A DNA stretch of 64,000 bases from Cryptomeria japonica (lineage: Eukaryota > Streptophyta > Pinopsida > Cupressales > Cupressaceae), in NCBI RefSeq assembly GCF_030272615.1, contig NC_081408.1, forward strand, positions 306,058,450-306,122,449. Direction: 5' to 3'. Made by a program: the position numbers and the translations under genes. Below, one piece after another: positions 34,263 through 46,789 of the stretch (position 1 is its first letter; every line of letters starts with the position of its first letter). A model generated the notes under the pieces. That model was given only the letters and a program-made list of their open reading frames with translations. It did no database searches and was not told the origin of the DNA.

Positions 34263-34329
34263 TGTTTATTACTATCAAGAAAGATGATCCAATGCTTGTT
34301 GATTATACTAGCTCCATGAATGTGGAAAG

Positions 34330-34700
34330 AGCTTTGGTTGTATAAGTTGAAAAGAAAGATGAATGGGTGATTTATAGTGGATGCTCTCACCATATGACAG
34401 GTGATAAGAGTAAGTTTGTGAGTATGGAAAAGTATGAAGGTGGCATTGTGAAGTTTGCTGATGATAAAGCCGATATAATATGCGATAGAGGATCCATTTC
34501 TCTTGATGGTAAGTATAATACTGATGATGTCTTGTATGTAGAGGGTCTAAAGAATAATCTTTTGAGTGTTGGATAGATGGTTGACAAGGGATATGATCTT
34601 GAGTTCAAGAATGGAAAGTGTAGAATCTTGGGTAGTTCTGAAATTGAGATTGCATCAAGTATAAAGACTAAAAAGGTAATATATTTTACTTAAATAGTGT
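34330..34700 (+). pseudogene. pro: Copia D1 retropepsin, active-site Asp lost
   Basis: WVIYSGCSHHMTGDKSKF at 34365-34418: the family has Asp where Tyr stands (DSGC to YSGC). The rest is typical: GGIVKFADDKA, ISLDGKY, VLYVEGLKNNLLSVG, then a TAG at 34574. The domain would mature the polyprotein; the substitution should inactivate it. Confidence 0.88.
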
Positions 34701-35570
34701 TAGTAAAAGATGCTTGATTGCTCAAGTTGATGAAAGTTGGTTACATCACAGGAGAATGTGTTATGTGAATTTTGATAATATTTTCAAGATAAATTCTACT
34801 CAAGCTGTGAGGGAACTTTGTAAGTTGATGAAACCTGCTAACACTATGTGTAAGGAATGTCAGTTAGGGAAACAAACTAGAGTTACTTTCAAGAGTAAGA
34901 AACCTTGTTCAAGTGGATTATTGATCTTGTGCATACAAATTTATGTGGTCCTTTTAGAGTTAAATTTTTTTAGGGAGATAGATATTTCATGTTGTTGATT
35001 AATGATTATTCTAGGATGATGTGGGTTACTTTCTTTAGGAAAAAGTCTGAAGTTCTAAAAAAATCAAGATTTTAAAGGCAATGGTTGAGACTGAGACATG
35101 TTTGAAGCTGAAGTGTCTAAGATCTGACAGAGGTTGTGTATTCACTTCCAGTGAGTTCAGTGCATTTTGTGAATAACATGGGATAAGAAGACAGTTGCCT
35201 TCTTCGAGAACCCCTCAACAAAATGGAGTTGTGGAAAGGAAGAACATAACCATTCAAGAAACTGCTAGGATAATGATATTAAAAAAAATGTTCCACATGT
35301 CTATTGGTGAGAAGTTGTGAGTACCATTGTTTACACTCTTAACTGGGTGCATATCAGAGGTGATACCAGTAAGACTCCTTTATGAATTATGGTTTGGTCA
35401 TGCTCCTAGTGTTAAATATTTTAAAAAATTTCAAAGTAAATGTTATATCAAGAAGGATGAAGATCTAGGAAAGTTTGATGATAGATGTGATGAAGGAATA
35501 TTTCTTGGTTATTATAATAAAAGTAAGGCCTACTGAAGTTATAATAAGAGAGTGAGGAAGATATTTGAGA
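34700..35570 (+). pseudogene. pol: Copia D1 GAG-pre-integrase and integrase (broken)
   Basis: ESWLHHRRMCYVNFDNI then CKECQLGKQ (34728-34875): the HHCC zinc site has its second His changed to Tyr. The first catalytic Asp of the integrase core is Asn (HTNLCGP near 34940). Asp of LRSDRG (about 35122) and Glu of QNGVVERKN (about 35219-35245) remain. A frameshift near 34975 and a TAA near 35174 divide the domain. YELWFGHAPSVKYF follows (35380-35421). Confidence 0.85.
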
Positions 35571-35864
35571 GTGAAAATATCGGGGTTGATGAAAGCAATG
35601 AGAAAATACAGATCTTGCAGATATGATTTAGATGATCAGAATGACAATACAAACAATGGGAAGAAACCTCAAACTCAGAATGAAGTCTGGATCATTTTGA
35701 TGAATCCAGTGCATCAAGGAGAAGGAAATAGTGCAAGTGTTGAAGAAAGAACACAAGATTCTGAAATTCAGGAAAATCCTAAGACTCCTAGGTATGTAAG
35801 ATTGAATGATTTTGAAAATTAGATCATAGGAGATAGAAATAAAGGTGTTCAAACAACAAGAAGA
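35571..35864 (+). pseudogene. pol: Copia D1 integrase-RT linker
   Basis: Low-complexity, acidic and Asn-rich linker (DDQNDNTNN, EERTQDSEIQ) ending KTPRYVRLNDFEN then a stop at 35820, matching the linkers of copia A and C. No catalytic motif. Confidence 0.7.
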
Positions 35865-36644
35865 ATGGTTGAAGATCAAGTTGAGTATTGTTTTATTTCA
35901 AAGATTGAACCTAAGGATTGGAATGAAGCATGTAAAGATGAACATTGGGTAAAAGAAATGGAAGAAGAATTGATGCAGATTCAAAAGAATAATACGTGGG
36001 TTCTTATTCCCAAACCTAAGAACAAAAAAGTAACTAGAACCAAATGGGTCTTCCAGAACAAATTGAATGAGAAAGGTGAAGTTTTTAGAAACAAAGAAAG
36101 ACATGTTTGTAAAGGATATTCACAAATGGAAGGAATTGATTTTGAAGAAACCTTTGCCCTTGTGGCAAGAATTAAAGTTGTAAGATTGTTTCTTACTTTT
36201 GCTTCTTACAAGGATTTCAAAGTTTATCAGATGGATGTCAAATCAAAATTCCTGAATGGTGAATTGGAAGAAGATGTGTACATAGAGAAACAAAATGGAT
36301 TTCAATTGATTGATCAAGGAGATATGGTTTGCCAATTGAAGAAAATTTTGTATGGATTGAAGCAAGATCCAAGAGCATGGTATGCTAGATTGGATAAGTA
36401 TTTGTTGAAGTTAGGATTTAACAAAGGTACTGTTGATAGTAATCTGTACTTCAAGATTTATCATGACAACATTCTTATTGTTGAAGTTTTTGTTGATGAT
36501 ATTATCTTTGTAGGGAATAATAGTTTGTGCAAAGATTTTTCTTATGAAATGAAAAATGAATTTGAAATGTCTATGATTGGAGAGATGAAATTCTTTTTGT
36601 GTTTGCAAATCACACAGTCAGAAAAAGGAAACTTTATATCTTAG
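35865..36644 (+). pseudogene. pol: Copia D1 reverse transcriptase
   Basis: The longest intact pol stretch (259 codons): DWNEACKDEHW, TKWVFQNKLNEKGE, KGYSQMEGIDFEETFA, first Asp in YQMDVKSKFLNGELEEDVYI, then LYGLKQDPRAWY and the catalytic pair in FVDDIIFVGN. The Ala of DV-x-(S/T)AFLNG is Lys here. It ends at a TAG at 36642-36644, where the RNase H connection begins. The DDD triad is kept, so the RT itself looks less damaged than the protease and integrase. Confidence 0.9.
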
Positions 36645-37422
36645 TCCAAGTATGTAAAAGAGTTGTTGAAGAATTTGGGTTTGGAAGATTCAAATCCAGT
36701 TGGTACTCCTATTGTGACCGGATGTAAGTTGACTAAAGATGATGATTTCCCTAAGGCAAATCAAACTAGATACATATCTATGATTGGTGGATTCCTCTAT
36801 TTGACTCATACCAGACCAGATATCATGAATGTCGTTTATCTTGTTGCTAGATTTCAAGTTGATCCTAAGTAATCTCATGTTGTATCTATCAAAAGAATTT
36901 TCAGATATTTGAAAGGAACAGTTGATTTTGGTCTATGGTATCCTAAAGATGATGATTTTACTTTGAGTGCTTTTAATGATGTTGATTAGGCAGGAGATGT
37001 GGATGACATAAAGACTACTAGTGGTGGAGCATTTTTCTTGGGAAAAAGATTGGTTTCATGTTTGAGAAAAAAACAAAATTATATTTCGCTATCTACTATT
37101 GCAGCAAATAATTATACTCAGGTGATATGGATGAAGTATATGTTAAAAGATATCAATGTAGTGTATGATGAGCCTATTTCTATCTACTATGACAATTCAA
37201 GTGCAATTAACATTTCTAAGAATATGATGTTGCATTCAAAGACAAAAAATATCAATCAACTTTCACTTTTTGAGAGATAAGGTAAATGAGAAGGAAGTCA
37301 TATTGGAGTACATGCATACTAAGGAACAAATTGCATACATCTTCACAAATCCTTTCCCTAAAGATACTTTTGAGTATCTTAGAGGGAAGTTAGGGGTGAT
37401 TTCCCCTCCTAATCAGAACTGA
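36645..37422 (+). pseudogene. pol: Copia D1 RNase H
   Basis: Connection and RNase H: MIGGFLYLTHTRPDIM, YLVARFQ, then a stop, KGTVDFGLWYP, TSGGAFFLGKRLVSC, QNYISLSTI, then YYDNSSAINISKN and the C-terminal block ending at TGA 37420. A frameshift lies near 37255 and stops at about 36870 and 36987. Confidence 0.85.
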
Positions 37423-37719
37423 GATGCATTGGTATGTATCAGTTTGGTGCATTTCACAGTCACATCTTGTGATTTGGAATGATGATTGGTGGCTTCTACT
37501 CATGGGGAGTAGTCAGTAAGTCAGTTTGTGGTTTGATTGAAAATATATGCCTTTTCCATTGATGTCAAAGGGGGAAAGAGTCATGTGAAAAATTGTGAAG
37601 AGATAAGAAAAAGGGAGAAGAGTAGTGTGCAAGGTCTAAGGGCGAGTTGTTGATATCTTTTTCATTGATTGTGTTAGTTTTTCAAATTATATGTTTCCAT
37701 CAATGCTAAAGGGCGATAT
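37423..37719 (+). other. Copia D1 3' internal region with polypurine tract
   Basis: Non-coding. Contains GATGTCAAAGGGGGAAAGAG (about 37561) and ends in the degenerate polypurine tract AAAGGGCGATAT (37708-37719) at the LTR. Confidence 0.85.
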
Positions 37720-38521
37720 TGTTGGAAGAATGTTGCAAATATGTGCTTGAGTGATATTTAAGAGATGTGTTGTCATTGATGTCAACATATTTATCTGTCT
37801 ATGACAATGATGCAGTGAAGTTCAATGAGTTAGTTTGTTCAACTTGATGAAGATAAGATTTTATAGATTAAAGGGTTTGTAGAGGGTTGTCTTTAGTTGA
37901 TTAAGTTCAAGTTTCAGAGGTCTGCATGAAGATTTTATTGAGTTATGGGTATTTGTGTTGTGGTTGGTTTTTTAGTTGCTCAGTAGTGACATAGTGTCAG
38001 TATTTTGATCTGCAATGCTCCACATTGTATCTTGATCTGTGGATTTAGAGGTATGTTTGGGACATTGGTGTGTATCCTCCATTCAATAGGTTCATGGTTT
38101 GGAGGTCCACAAGTGATTTTTCAAGGTTGGCTATCATTGCAATTCCTATTCCCGAGGTTCGGTATGAAGATGCTGGTGATTCTAGTAATTTGTGTTGGTG
38201 TAGATGTTTCTATGGTAATTTATGCTGCTTGTGGATGTTTCTGGATTGTGTGTGTTTTGTGTTGGTGGTCTACATTTATTGTTGAGCTTGTAACTAATGT
38301 TTTTATTCAGTACGTTAGTGTTCTTCATGTTCTTGGTCGATTGGATGCTTGTAGTGTGTTGCAGATGTTCGAGGCATAATTCTTGGAGGTGTAACATGTT
38401 CGAGGTGAAGTATTTGGGTCCATGTTGTCTTGACTGACATTTCTTGGTCTGTAGGTGATATTGTATTGAGTGTGGTTGTGTTTTTGAAATTAGGTGATGA
38501 GTGTTGAGCCAACCTTGTTGA
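37720..38521 (+). repeat. Copia D1 3' LTR, left part
   Basis: Matches 31449 onward; cut at 38521 by copia C. The right part is 46790-47322. Confidence 0.92.
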
Positions 38522-39756
38522 TGTTAGACAGTTCAAATAACCGGAAGACAATTGAGAGGGGGGCGGGGTTAAATCAGTTGTCTCATATTACCGAAACATT
38601 TAGCAATTAAAAATTTAATACTGAAACCCAAAACATCAATACTGGAATGCACAAACCAAATACCAAAATAGTAGATAAACCAATTAAGCATAAACAATAA
38701 TCATAGAATAAATACCATCCACATGACACCAAGATTTATATGTGGAAAACCCAGTAAAGGGAAAAACCACGATGGGAAGCCTACCCATAGTCAGATAATA
38801 TTTCTGCAGTAAGTATGTGAATTACAATTGAGGGGCCTACACTTGCAGGAAGGCCAACAACCTAAAGCACACTGCTCATCACAAAAGGAGCCTCACTGAC
38901 TACAAAGAATTCCAGACTACAACCTAGAAGAAGGAATGAACTACACAGATAGCATCTCCTATACCTGAATATAGTTCTGGTTAAGCTCAATACCAGAGGA
39001 CTCGATCCTCTTACATAAACCCAACTCAATCACCAATTATCAACCAAATCCTTTTCCTGAATTATTATTACATTATTCGCTCATTACATATCCATATCCC
39101 ATCCTATATGATCTACAATGAGATCTTACATCATATATATACAAACCCTTGACCATAAACAATAAGGTCAACCACCAAATAATAAAACAATTACATAATT
39201 ACAAAACATGTTAGCCAGAGACCAAACAAATATATCCAACCCATCAAACATCTCAAAAACACATCAAGAGGTCCAATCCACATGTTACATTAAGCCGGTC
39301 CATAACCTAGATAATACTGAGACCCAATCTAGGTCCATGCATGCCAAATAAATAATCCCAATCAACTAAGTCTCGAACATGATCACCATCAACATCCTGA
39401 ATCTCTATTAGAAGTTGCGCCAACACCACATGAATATCATCAAAGATCTTCATCAAAGCTCTATCGATGAAACCCTTGGTGGAATAACAAACCAAGCTTT
39501 CTAGGAAACACGATAGCATCCAATCACTAGATCAAAACCAACTAACTGAACATGAATCTAAATAACATGAATAAGCCAATTTCATAACCCAAACATACCA
39601 AAGCATACCAGAGTGTCATGATGATCCAATCCAACTAGAAACCAAACAACCTATCAAGACCATAAGGATATCGGTAAAGTAGCCAAAACGGCTAGTGTTG
39701 ACATCAATGACCAAACATCAATGCAACACATAATCAATTCCTCCAAATGGCCAATA
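38522..39756 (-). repeat. Copia C 3' LTR
   Basis: TGTTAGACAG to GGCCAATA (terminal CA decayed), 1,235 bases, matching 45561-46789. Confidence 0.92.
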
Positions 39757-40121
39757 ATCTCCCCCTTTGGCATTGATGGTAACACTAGATGTGAAAAACA
39801 TCCAAGTGCCAAGAAATGCCAAACAAGTCTCCCCCAATGGAAGACAACCAACAATCTCCCACATAAAGATATAGCAATGGAGTTATGAAACAAAGACCAA
39901 ACTCCCCCTATGAATGATATTTTTGTAAAGCTCTACTTTTCACATATATCTCTCCCCCTTTGACATCAATGCCAAAAATCTGACAAAAATATCAGAGAAA
40001 AAACATAAACCACTGAAACACAAGGCTAACTACCCCCCCTGAGTAGTAGCATCCCCACATCAATGCTAGAATGATTAATATGTCTGATAATGCATACCAG
40101 AATTATGCCAAATATCATCAA
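39757..40121 (-). other. Copia C 3' internal region and polypurine tract
   Basis: The minus strand reads CCAAAGGGGGAGAT at the LTR, with further purine tracts (AAAGGGGGAGAGAT near 39950). Non-coding. The same arrangement is seen in copia E and D1. Confidence 0.8.
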
Positions 40122-41640
40122 TCAGTTCTTTGCCAGAGGGGAAAAAACCCCTAATCTATCTCTCAGGTACACAAATGATTCCTTAGGCAAAGGTTTAGTG
40201 AAAATATCTGCAATCTTCTCTTTAGTGTTCACATAAACTAGTCTAAATTCATTTTCTTCCACCTTCTCCTTCGAAAAGTTATACTTGATAGATATGTGCT
40301 TTGTCTTAGAGTGAAATACCAGATTCTTTGATACTTCTATAGCAACAGAGTTATCATAGTGAATAACTACTAGTCCAATGCAATGCACTTTGATATCCTT
40401 CAACAATTGCTTCATCCATAGAACTTGTGTACAGTTAGTAGTAGCAACAACTACTTAGCTTCAACATTAGATAAAGAAGTACATGATTGTTTCTTGATGA
40501 TCCATAAAACCAATTTCTTTCCAAGAAAGAAAGCTCCACTAGAAGTACTTTTTTGGTCATCAACATTACCAGCCCAATCCGCATCTGTATATGCACATAA
40601 AGTAAAGTCATCATCCTTAGGGTACCACAAACTATATTTAGATGTACCTTGCAAGTATCTAAAAATTCTTTTCACCGCATTCTCATGATTTTCTCTAGGA
40701 TCACTTTGATATCTAGATGCATTACAAACATCGTTCATTATGTCAGGCCTAGTCTGAGTCAAATTTAGTAGACCTCCAATCATAGACTTGTATCTTGTAG
40801 GATTTACCAGTGCAGATTTATCTTTCCTTGACAAATTCTCACTTGTAACCATAGGATTACTTACGAGTTTAGAATCTACCATACCAAATTTCTTCAACAA
40901 TTCCCTAGCATACTTAGTTTGACAGATGAAAATACCTTTATCAGTCTGAGTAATCTACGAACCTAAGAAAAACTCATTTCCCCAACCATAGACATTTCAA
41001 ATTCTTTCTCCATAGTTTTAGAAAATTTCATGCACAACTTATCTTCACCTCCAAAAATGATTTCATCAACAAAAAAATCAATAATCAGTAATATCATCAT
41101 CAGTGACTTTATAATATAGATTAATGTCAGCATTACCTTTAGTGCAGAAACCAAGCTTTAAAAGATATTTATCTAACCTTACATACCAAGATCTAGGTGC
41201 CTGTTTCAATCCATATAAAGCTTTCCTTAACCTACAAACCATGTTTTTATCATCTGAAAGTGAAAAATCATTAGGTTGTTCAATATAAACTCCCTCATCA
41301 AGATCCCCATTGAAAAATGCACATTTACATCCATCTGATAAACCTTGTAGTTCTTATGTGCAACATAGACAAGAAATAATCTTACAGCTTCAATCCTAGC
41401 TATAGGTGCAAAAGTATCACCATAATCAATTCCTTCCTTTTGAGAATATCCTTTACAAACCAATCTATCTTTATTCCTTACAAATTGTCCATCTTCATTT
41501 AATTTATTCCTAAAAACCCATTTAGTTCCAATAACATTCTTATTTTTAGGTCAGGGAACTAAAGTCCATGTGTTATTCTTCTCAATCTGATCTAATTATT
41601 CTTCCATAGCTTTCAACCAACATTCATATTTACATGCTTC
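40122..41640 (-). pseudogene. pol: Copia C reverse transcriptase and RNase H (broken)
   Basis: RT fragments on minus: [23 protein letters not shown] (41227-41463) and FFVDEIIFGGEDKL (40963-41154), where the second Asp of the YVDD box is Glu. RNase H follows at 40451-40900 (MIGGLLNLTQTRPDIM, DADWAGNVDDQKSTSSGAFFLG) and 40122-40415 (DNSVAIEVSKN, HISIKYNF, ADIFTKPLP). At least three frame breaks separate the pieces. The RT active site is damaged. Confidence 0.88.
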
Positions 41641-44117
41641 AATTACTGATACCAGTTCAACTTGAGAAATTAAACATACCTCATTAGATGTCAATATCCT
41701 TCTTGTCATCATCTCATTATTCATATCCCCATTTATCTGATCTTTTGAATGATTCAATCTCACATACCTAGGAGTCTTCTGACTCTCTGTTCCTCTTCCC
41801 AGTTCTTCAATTACTGTTGAATTTTTTGATACTGCCAGAGTAACTGGTTAAACATTATGTTTCGATAAAGGTGTTACCGATTCAGTTATGATCATTTCCA
41901 CTATCGATTCTTTCTCATAAACTCTGATTTGACTTCTATTCAGCTCACCCACCTTGACATTAGCCCTCTCCACAATTCTCTACAATCTCTTGTTATAAAA
42001 TTTATATGCTTTTCTTTCATTAGAATAACCAAAAAATATTCCTTCATCACATTTAGGATTAAATTTTCCAATGATATCATCTATCTGATATAACATTTAC
42101 TACCAAAGATTCCAAAATACTTAACTATAGCTATATTGCCAAACCATAATTCATAAGGTGTCTTACCGGTTTCTCCTTTGATATGTGTGTGTGTGAAAAA
42201 GTGAACCTGTATCTGCAAGAACAACACTTCAATTAAGTCATTATATGCATGGTTAGTAATCAATAATCAATAAGAAATAAACCATAGCAAAGCGACCAAT
42301 TGCCTTCTAAAAGATGCAAGTATAAGATTGCTCTCAGATTTTTTATATGCAATACCAGTGACTAGACTACACCAAGATGAAGGATTTAATCTATATGATA
42401 TTAAGCTATATGGATGCAAGATGGATGAATAATTCAAGCAATAATAATCAATTCAAGCAACAATGGATGCAAGCAATAATGAATGGAAAATGAATGCAAA
42501 TAATAATGTATGTAAAATGGATGCAAACAATCTAAAAAGCACAATAATCTTTAATGACTCCAGAGCGAAATTAGAATGATAATAATCTCCAAGCATGTTC
42601 TCAAAAATATCTGGGGTGAATTGGAATGAGAACTGAAGACTGAATTTATAGAGAATTGCAAGAGAAAAAGCTCAATTTAGGATTAATTGAAATAATTGAG
42701 AAATCATGTTTAGTTAATCTTGAGAGAGATTCCAATTATAGTTTAATTGAAATGCATTCAAATTAGAAGTCCAAGTTGCATTGGAAAATAATAATAAATT
42801 AATTCCATGCATATATGATGAAAATAGATAATTCCATGCACATATTTGATTTATTCAAGAAAAAGGTCTTTTCAATGCAACTGAACTTCTTTTTCTGAAA
42901 AGCTTTGAGTTCCAATTTTAGAGAATAATTCAATAATTCAATTAAATTTACTTTTCTGATTTCAAGTTCTAAATTTAGAAAAAGAAATAATATCTCAAGT
43001 TTGATTTCTCTCTCAATTCAATTCTTTTTTTGTTTTATTTTCAATTCAACTCTTTGTAATAAATTAATCCATCTTTTGTAATAAATTAATCCTTTTTGCA
43101 TGATTGAATGGCAAATTTGTTAATTAATTAAATATGCAAGGATATTTAATAAATTAAAATGGGATAATTGATCAATGATATTATTGGAAATGATTCAATT
43201 AATTAAATAAATATTTAATTAATATTTAGTAGTTGATTTGCCATGTGATATTTGATAATTAAAGAATTAATAATGTGCTCAAGATTGATTTAATTGCCTT
43301 TGGTTAGGACCTTGGTGATGTTGTTGAGATTAGGGGCCCATGGTTTAGATGACCAATTTTAGGGTATTACAATATGTACTCTATTCAATGTATAAACTAT
43401 TGTGCTCACTGCTTCTCTCCAGTCGATATGAGGTAGACTAACTTCCATCATCATTGTTCTATCAGCATCCAAGATAGTTATGTTCTTCCTTTCCACAACT
43501 CCATTCTGCTGAGGTGTTCGGGGATCAGAAAATTGTCTCCTTATACCATGTTTCTCACAAAAGTTATTAAACTCACCGGATGTGAGTTCTCCACCATGAT
43601 CCGACCTTAAACATTTAATATTCAATCTTGTCTTTGTCTCAACTTTAGCTTTAAAGATTTTAAACTTTTTAAAAGCCTCATATTTTTCCTTTAGAAAAGT
43701 AACCCACATCATTCTAGAGTAATCATCAATAATTAGCATAAAATATCTATCACCTTGAAAAATTTTAACTCTAGCAGGGCCACACAAATCAATATGAATA
43801 AGATCAAGAACATCATTAGATTTTTCTTGTATACTCTTAAAAGAGGTTCTGACCTATTTTCCCATTTGACATTCTTTACATACCAGATTATAGGGCTTCA
43901 CAATCATAGGTATATCTCTAACTGCCTTAGTTGAAATGATCTTTACAATGCAATCAAAATTCACATGACATAGTCTTTTATGCCATAGCCAACTCTCATC
44001 AATTTGTGCAATCAAACATGTCTTCTCACTAGAATTCAAATGAAATATATTACCTTTTGTTTGTGTATCGGTTAAAATCTCCAAACCAAATCTATTAATG
44101 ATTTTGCATTTTTCCAT
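41641..44117 (-). pseudogene. pol: Copia C integrase, split by a solo LTR
   Basis: HHCC region at 43854-44117 (WLWHKRLCHVNFDCI, CKECQMGK), first Asp in HIDLCGPAR (about 43780), FMLIIDDYSRMMWV, second Asp in CLRSDHGGE and catalytic Glu in PQQNGVVERKN (43359-43787). The solo LTR 42186-43371 interrupts it; the frame resumes as YELWFGNIAIVKYF (42081-42263), then the linker to RT. The DDE residues are all kept, so the insertion and linker stops are the main lesions. Confidence 0.88.
42186..43371 (-). repeat. Solo LTR in copia C integrase
   Basis: TG...CA ends (TGTGTGTGTGAAAAAG to GGGTATTACA on plus), 1,186 bases, bounded by exact ATATG copies at 42181-42185 and 43372-43376. Minus orientation gives TGTAATACCC, a common Ty3/gypsy LTR start, and a TATA box (CTATAAATTC, about 42643-42652). 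The interior is AT-rich with no reading frame. Confidence 0.88.
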
Positions 44118-44340
44118 CCTTGAACTGTAAAAGATTATGCCTTAAACCTTCAATATAATAAATATTATCAGTTTTGTGCTTACCATCCAATGATATACTT
44201 CCTTTTCCCTTGATCATACATGCTTTGTCATCTCAAAATATAACCAGACCACCATCAAATTCTTGCAAAGATAGAAACTTCCTTTTGTCTCCAATCTTAT
44301 GATGTGAACATCCACTGCCAATTACCCATTTATCTTTATC
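44118..44340 (-). pseudogene. pro: Copia C retropepsin, active-site Asp lost
   Basis: The minus strand reads WVIGSGCSHHKIGDK (about 44330-44285): the catalytic Asp is Gly (GAC to GGC type change). The C-terminal half is partly deleted (about 44120-44150), lacking LLSVGEL. Inactive. Confidence 0.8.
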
Positions 44341-45503
44341 TTAAATTTTAGCAGAAAGTGCCTTCTCTTCAGGTACATTCTCTTCCAATGTCGGAACATC
44401 TTCCTTTATATCTGAGAACACCCATTCCTTTCCATTGTCAGAACCACTAGCAGAGTCTTGTGTCAGTTCATCATCAGAATCACTCACACCTTCCTCATCC
44501 GCTATGTAGCATGGTTTATCTTTGTTTTTCCTGTACGTATACTTATTATGATATCCAAGGTTAGGCTTAAAAGATCTTCTATCTCTCCCTTCATATCTTG
44601 AATTCCTTTCAGGATATCTAGATGCCAAATGACCAATCTTATTACATGCAAAACATTTAAAAAGTGCTTTTCCTTCATACTTACTTCCGACCGGTCCTTT
44701 AGGTATTCTTCTAGCAAATAGGGCTTCAAGTTGCTCAAATTCTTCATCTTCTCTCTTCATATCATCCAATTTCTTTGCGTATAAATCTTTCCAATTTTTC
44801 TTGCAGTTGATGATGTAGATGCATGAAAAGCAGGTTCAGAGTTCACAGCTCCAGAAGGTCTGAATTCGTCAAGCTCAAAAGCAGATAATTTCCCAACCAA
44901 GGTATCTCTATTGACAAAATTACTAGCCATTGTTCCAGATTCATTAATTCTAGTAGCCTTCATCTTGTAAGCTAGTGGTAAAGCTCTCAGAACTTTAGAA
45001 ACAATTTCATCTTCACTCAGAGTTCCACCACAACATTGAATTCCAATAGCAATCTCATTTACCCTTTCCATGAATGTAGTAATATTTTCATCTTCTTCCA
45101 TCTTCAAGTTTTCATATCTCACCTGGTAACCATCAAGTTTAGCAATCTTCATAGTAGAGTCACCTTCATTAAGAGTCTCCAACTTGTTCCATATAGCCCT
45201 TGCAGTTGATTTGTCAGTTAATCCCATTATTTATTGATTAGAAAGTGCACACAAGAGGGTTTCTCTTGCTCTACAATCATTCTCAAGCTCCTTATCCAAA
45301 TTTTCTAGAGGAGGATTTCCAGATGCCATATTATGAGGTGTAACACCATTTTCTATGATCTCTCATGTCTCCTTACCAAGACATCTCAGATGAGTCTCTA
45401 TCTGAATCTTCCATACTTTGTAATTTGTTCCATCAAGCCTAGGAATATCTCTCTGAAAGATAGCTCCAGATGAACTATATGAACTTGAACTATTAGTTGC
45501 CAT
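44341..45503 (-). pseudogene. gag: Copia C Gag
   Basis: ATG 45503 (MATNSSSSYSSSGAIFQRD), then GTNYKVWKIQIETHLRC, DKELENDCRARETLL, a stop at 45227-45229, KLETLNEGDSTMKIAKLDGY, and ENITTFMERVNEIAIGIQ (44757-45227). After a frameshift near 44800 the knuckle CFACNKIGHLASRY (last Cys to Tyr) lies at about 44620-44660, followed by an acidic tail. It gives a template for joining the two halves of copia A Gag. Confidence 0.88.
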
Positions 45504-45546
45504 AGGATCTTCCTCAAGCATTTAATCTTTTGTAGAGAGGACTAGA

Positions 45547-45560
45547 GATCTGATACCAAT
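45547..45560 (-). promoter_or_regulatory. Copia C primer binding site
   Basis: The minus strand reads ATTGGTATCAGATC, one change from the usual site. Confidence 0.92.
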
Positions 45561-46789
45561 TGTTAGACAGTTAAAATAACCAGAAGACAACTGAGAGGGG
45601 GGGTGAATTGGTTGTCTCAGATTACTGAAAAATTTAGCAATTAAAACTTTAATACTGGAAACCAAAAGATCAATATCGGAATGCATAAACCAACTACCAA
45701 AATAGAAGATAAACCAATTAAGCATAAACAATAATAAGAGAATAAATACCATCCACATGACACCAAGATTTGTACGTGGAAAACCCGGTAAAGGGAAAAA
45801 CCATGGTGGGAAACCTACCCACAGTTAGATAATACTTTTGCAGTAAGTATGTGAATTACAATTAAGGGGCTTGCACTTGTAGGAAGGCCAACAGCCTAGA
45901 GCACCCTGCTCATCACAAAAGGAGTCTCACTAACTATAAAGAAATCCAGACTACAATCTAGAAGAAGGAATGAACTGCAAAGATAGCATCTCCTATGCTT
46001 GAATACAATTTTGGTTAAGCTCAATACTAGAGGACTAAATCCTCTTAGATAAACCCAACTTGATCACCAATGATTGACCACATGCTCTTCCTAAATGATT
46101 ATTACATTATTCACTCATTACATTTTCATATCCCATCCTATATTATCTACAATGAGATCTTACATAATATATATACAAACCCTCGACCATAAACAATAAG
46201 GTCGACCACCAGACAATAAAACAATTACATAATTACAAAAAATTTGGCCAAAGACCAAACAAATAATATCCAACCCATAAGACATCTCATAAACACATCG
46301 AGAGGTCCAATCCACATGTTACATTAAACCAGTCCATAATCTAGATAATAACGGGACCCAATATAGGTCCATGCATGCCAAAGAAATAATACCAATCAAC
46401 TAAGTATCGAACTTGATCACCATCAACATCCTGAATCTCTACTAGAAGCCTCACCAACACCACTTATGCATATCATCAAAGATCTTCATCAAATCTTTGT
46501 CGATGAAACCCTCGCCAGAACAACAAACCAAGATTTCTACCAAACAGGATAGCATTCGATCACCAGATCAAAACTAACTAATTGAACATGAATCTAAGTA
46601 CCATGAATAAGCCAATTCCATAACCCAAACTTACTAGAGCATACTTCAATATCATGATCCAATCCAACCAGAAACCAAACAACCTACTGGGACCATAAGT
46701 ATATCGGTAAAGCAACCAAAACAGCTAGTGTTGACATCAATGATAAAATATCAATGCAACATATAATAAATTCCTCCAAATGGCCAACA
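45561..46789 (-). repeat. Copia C 5' LTR
   Basis: TGTTAGACAG to GGCCAACA, 1,229 bases. TATA-like TATATATA near 46167. Contains the shared U5 blocks (45590-45607 and 45774-45815 on plus). Confidence 0.92.

Larger units (their letters stand above)
38522..46789 (-). mobile_element. Copia C: complete but decayed Ty1/copia element
   Basis: Minus strand: 5' LTR 45561-46789, primer site 45547-45560, gag from ATG 45503, protease, integrase, RT, RNase H, polypurine tract 39757-39769, 3' LTR 38522-39756. Target copies GTTGA (38517-38521) and ATTGA (46790-46794) differ by one base. It sits in the D1 right LTR and holds a solo LTR in its integrase. Sequence and order are very close to copia A. Confidence 0.92.

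Noticed and set aside
42186-43371. Insertion in copia C integrase considered as an intron
   Set aside because: TG...CA ends and exact ATATG target copies show a solo LTR; no intron splice signals at the borders.
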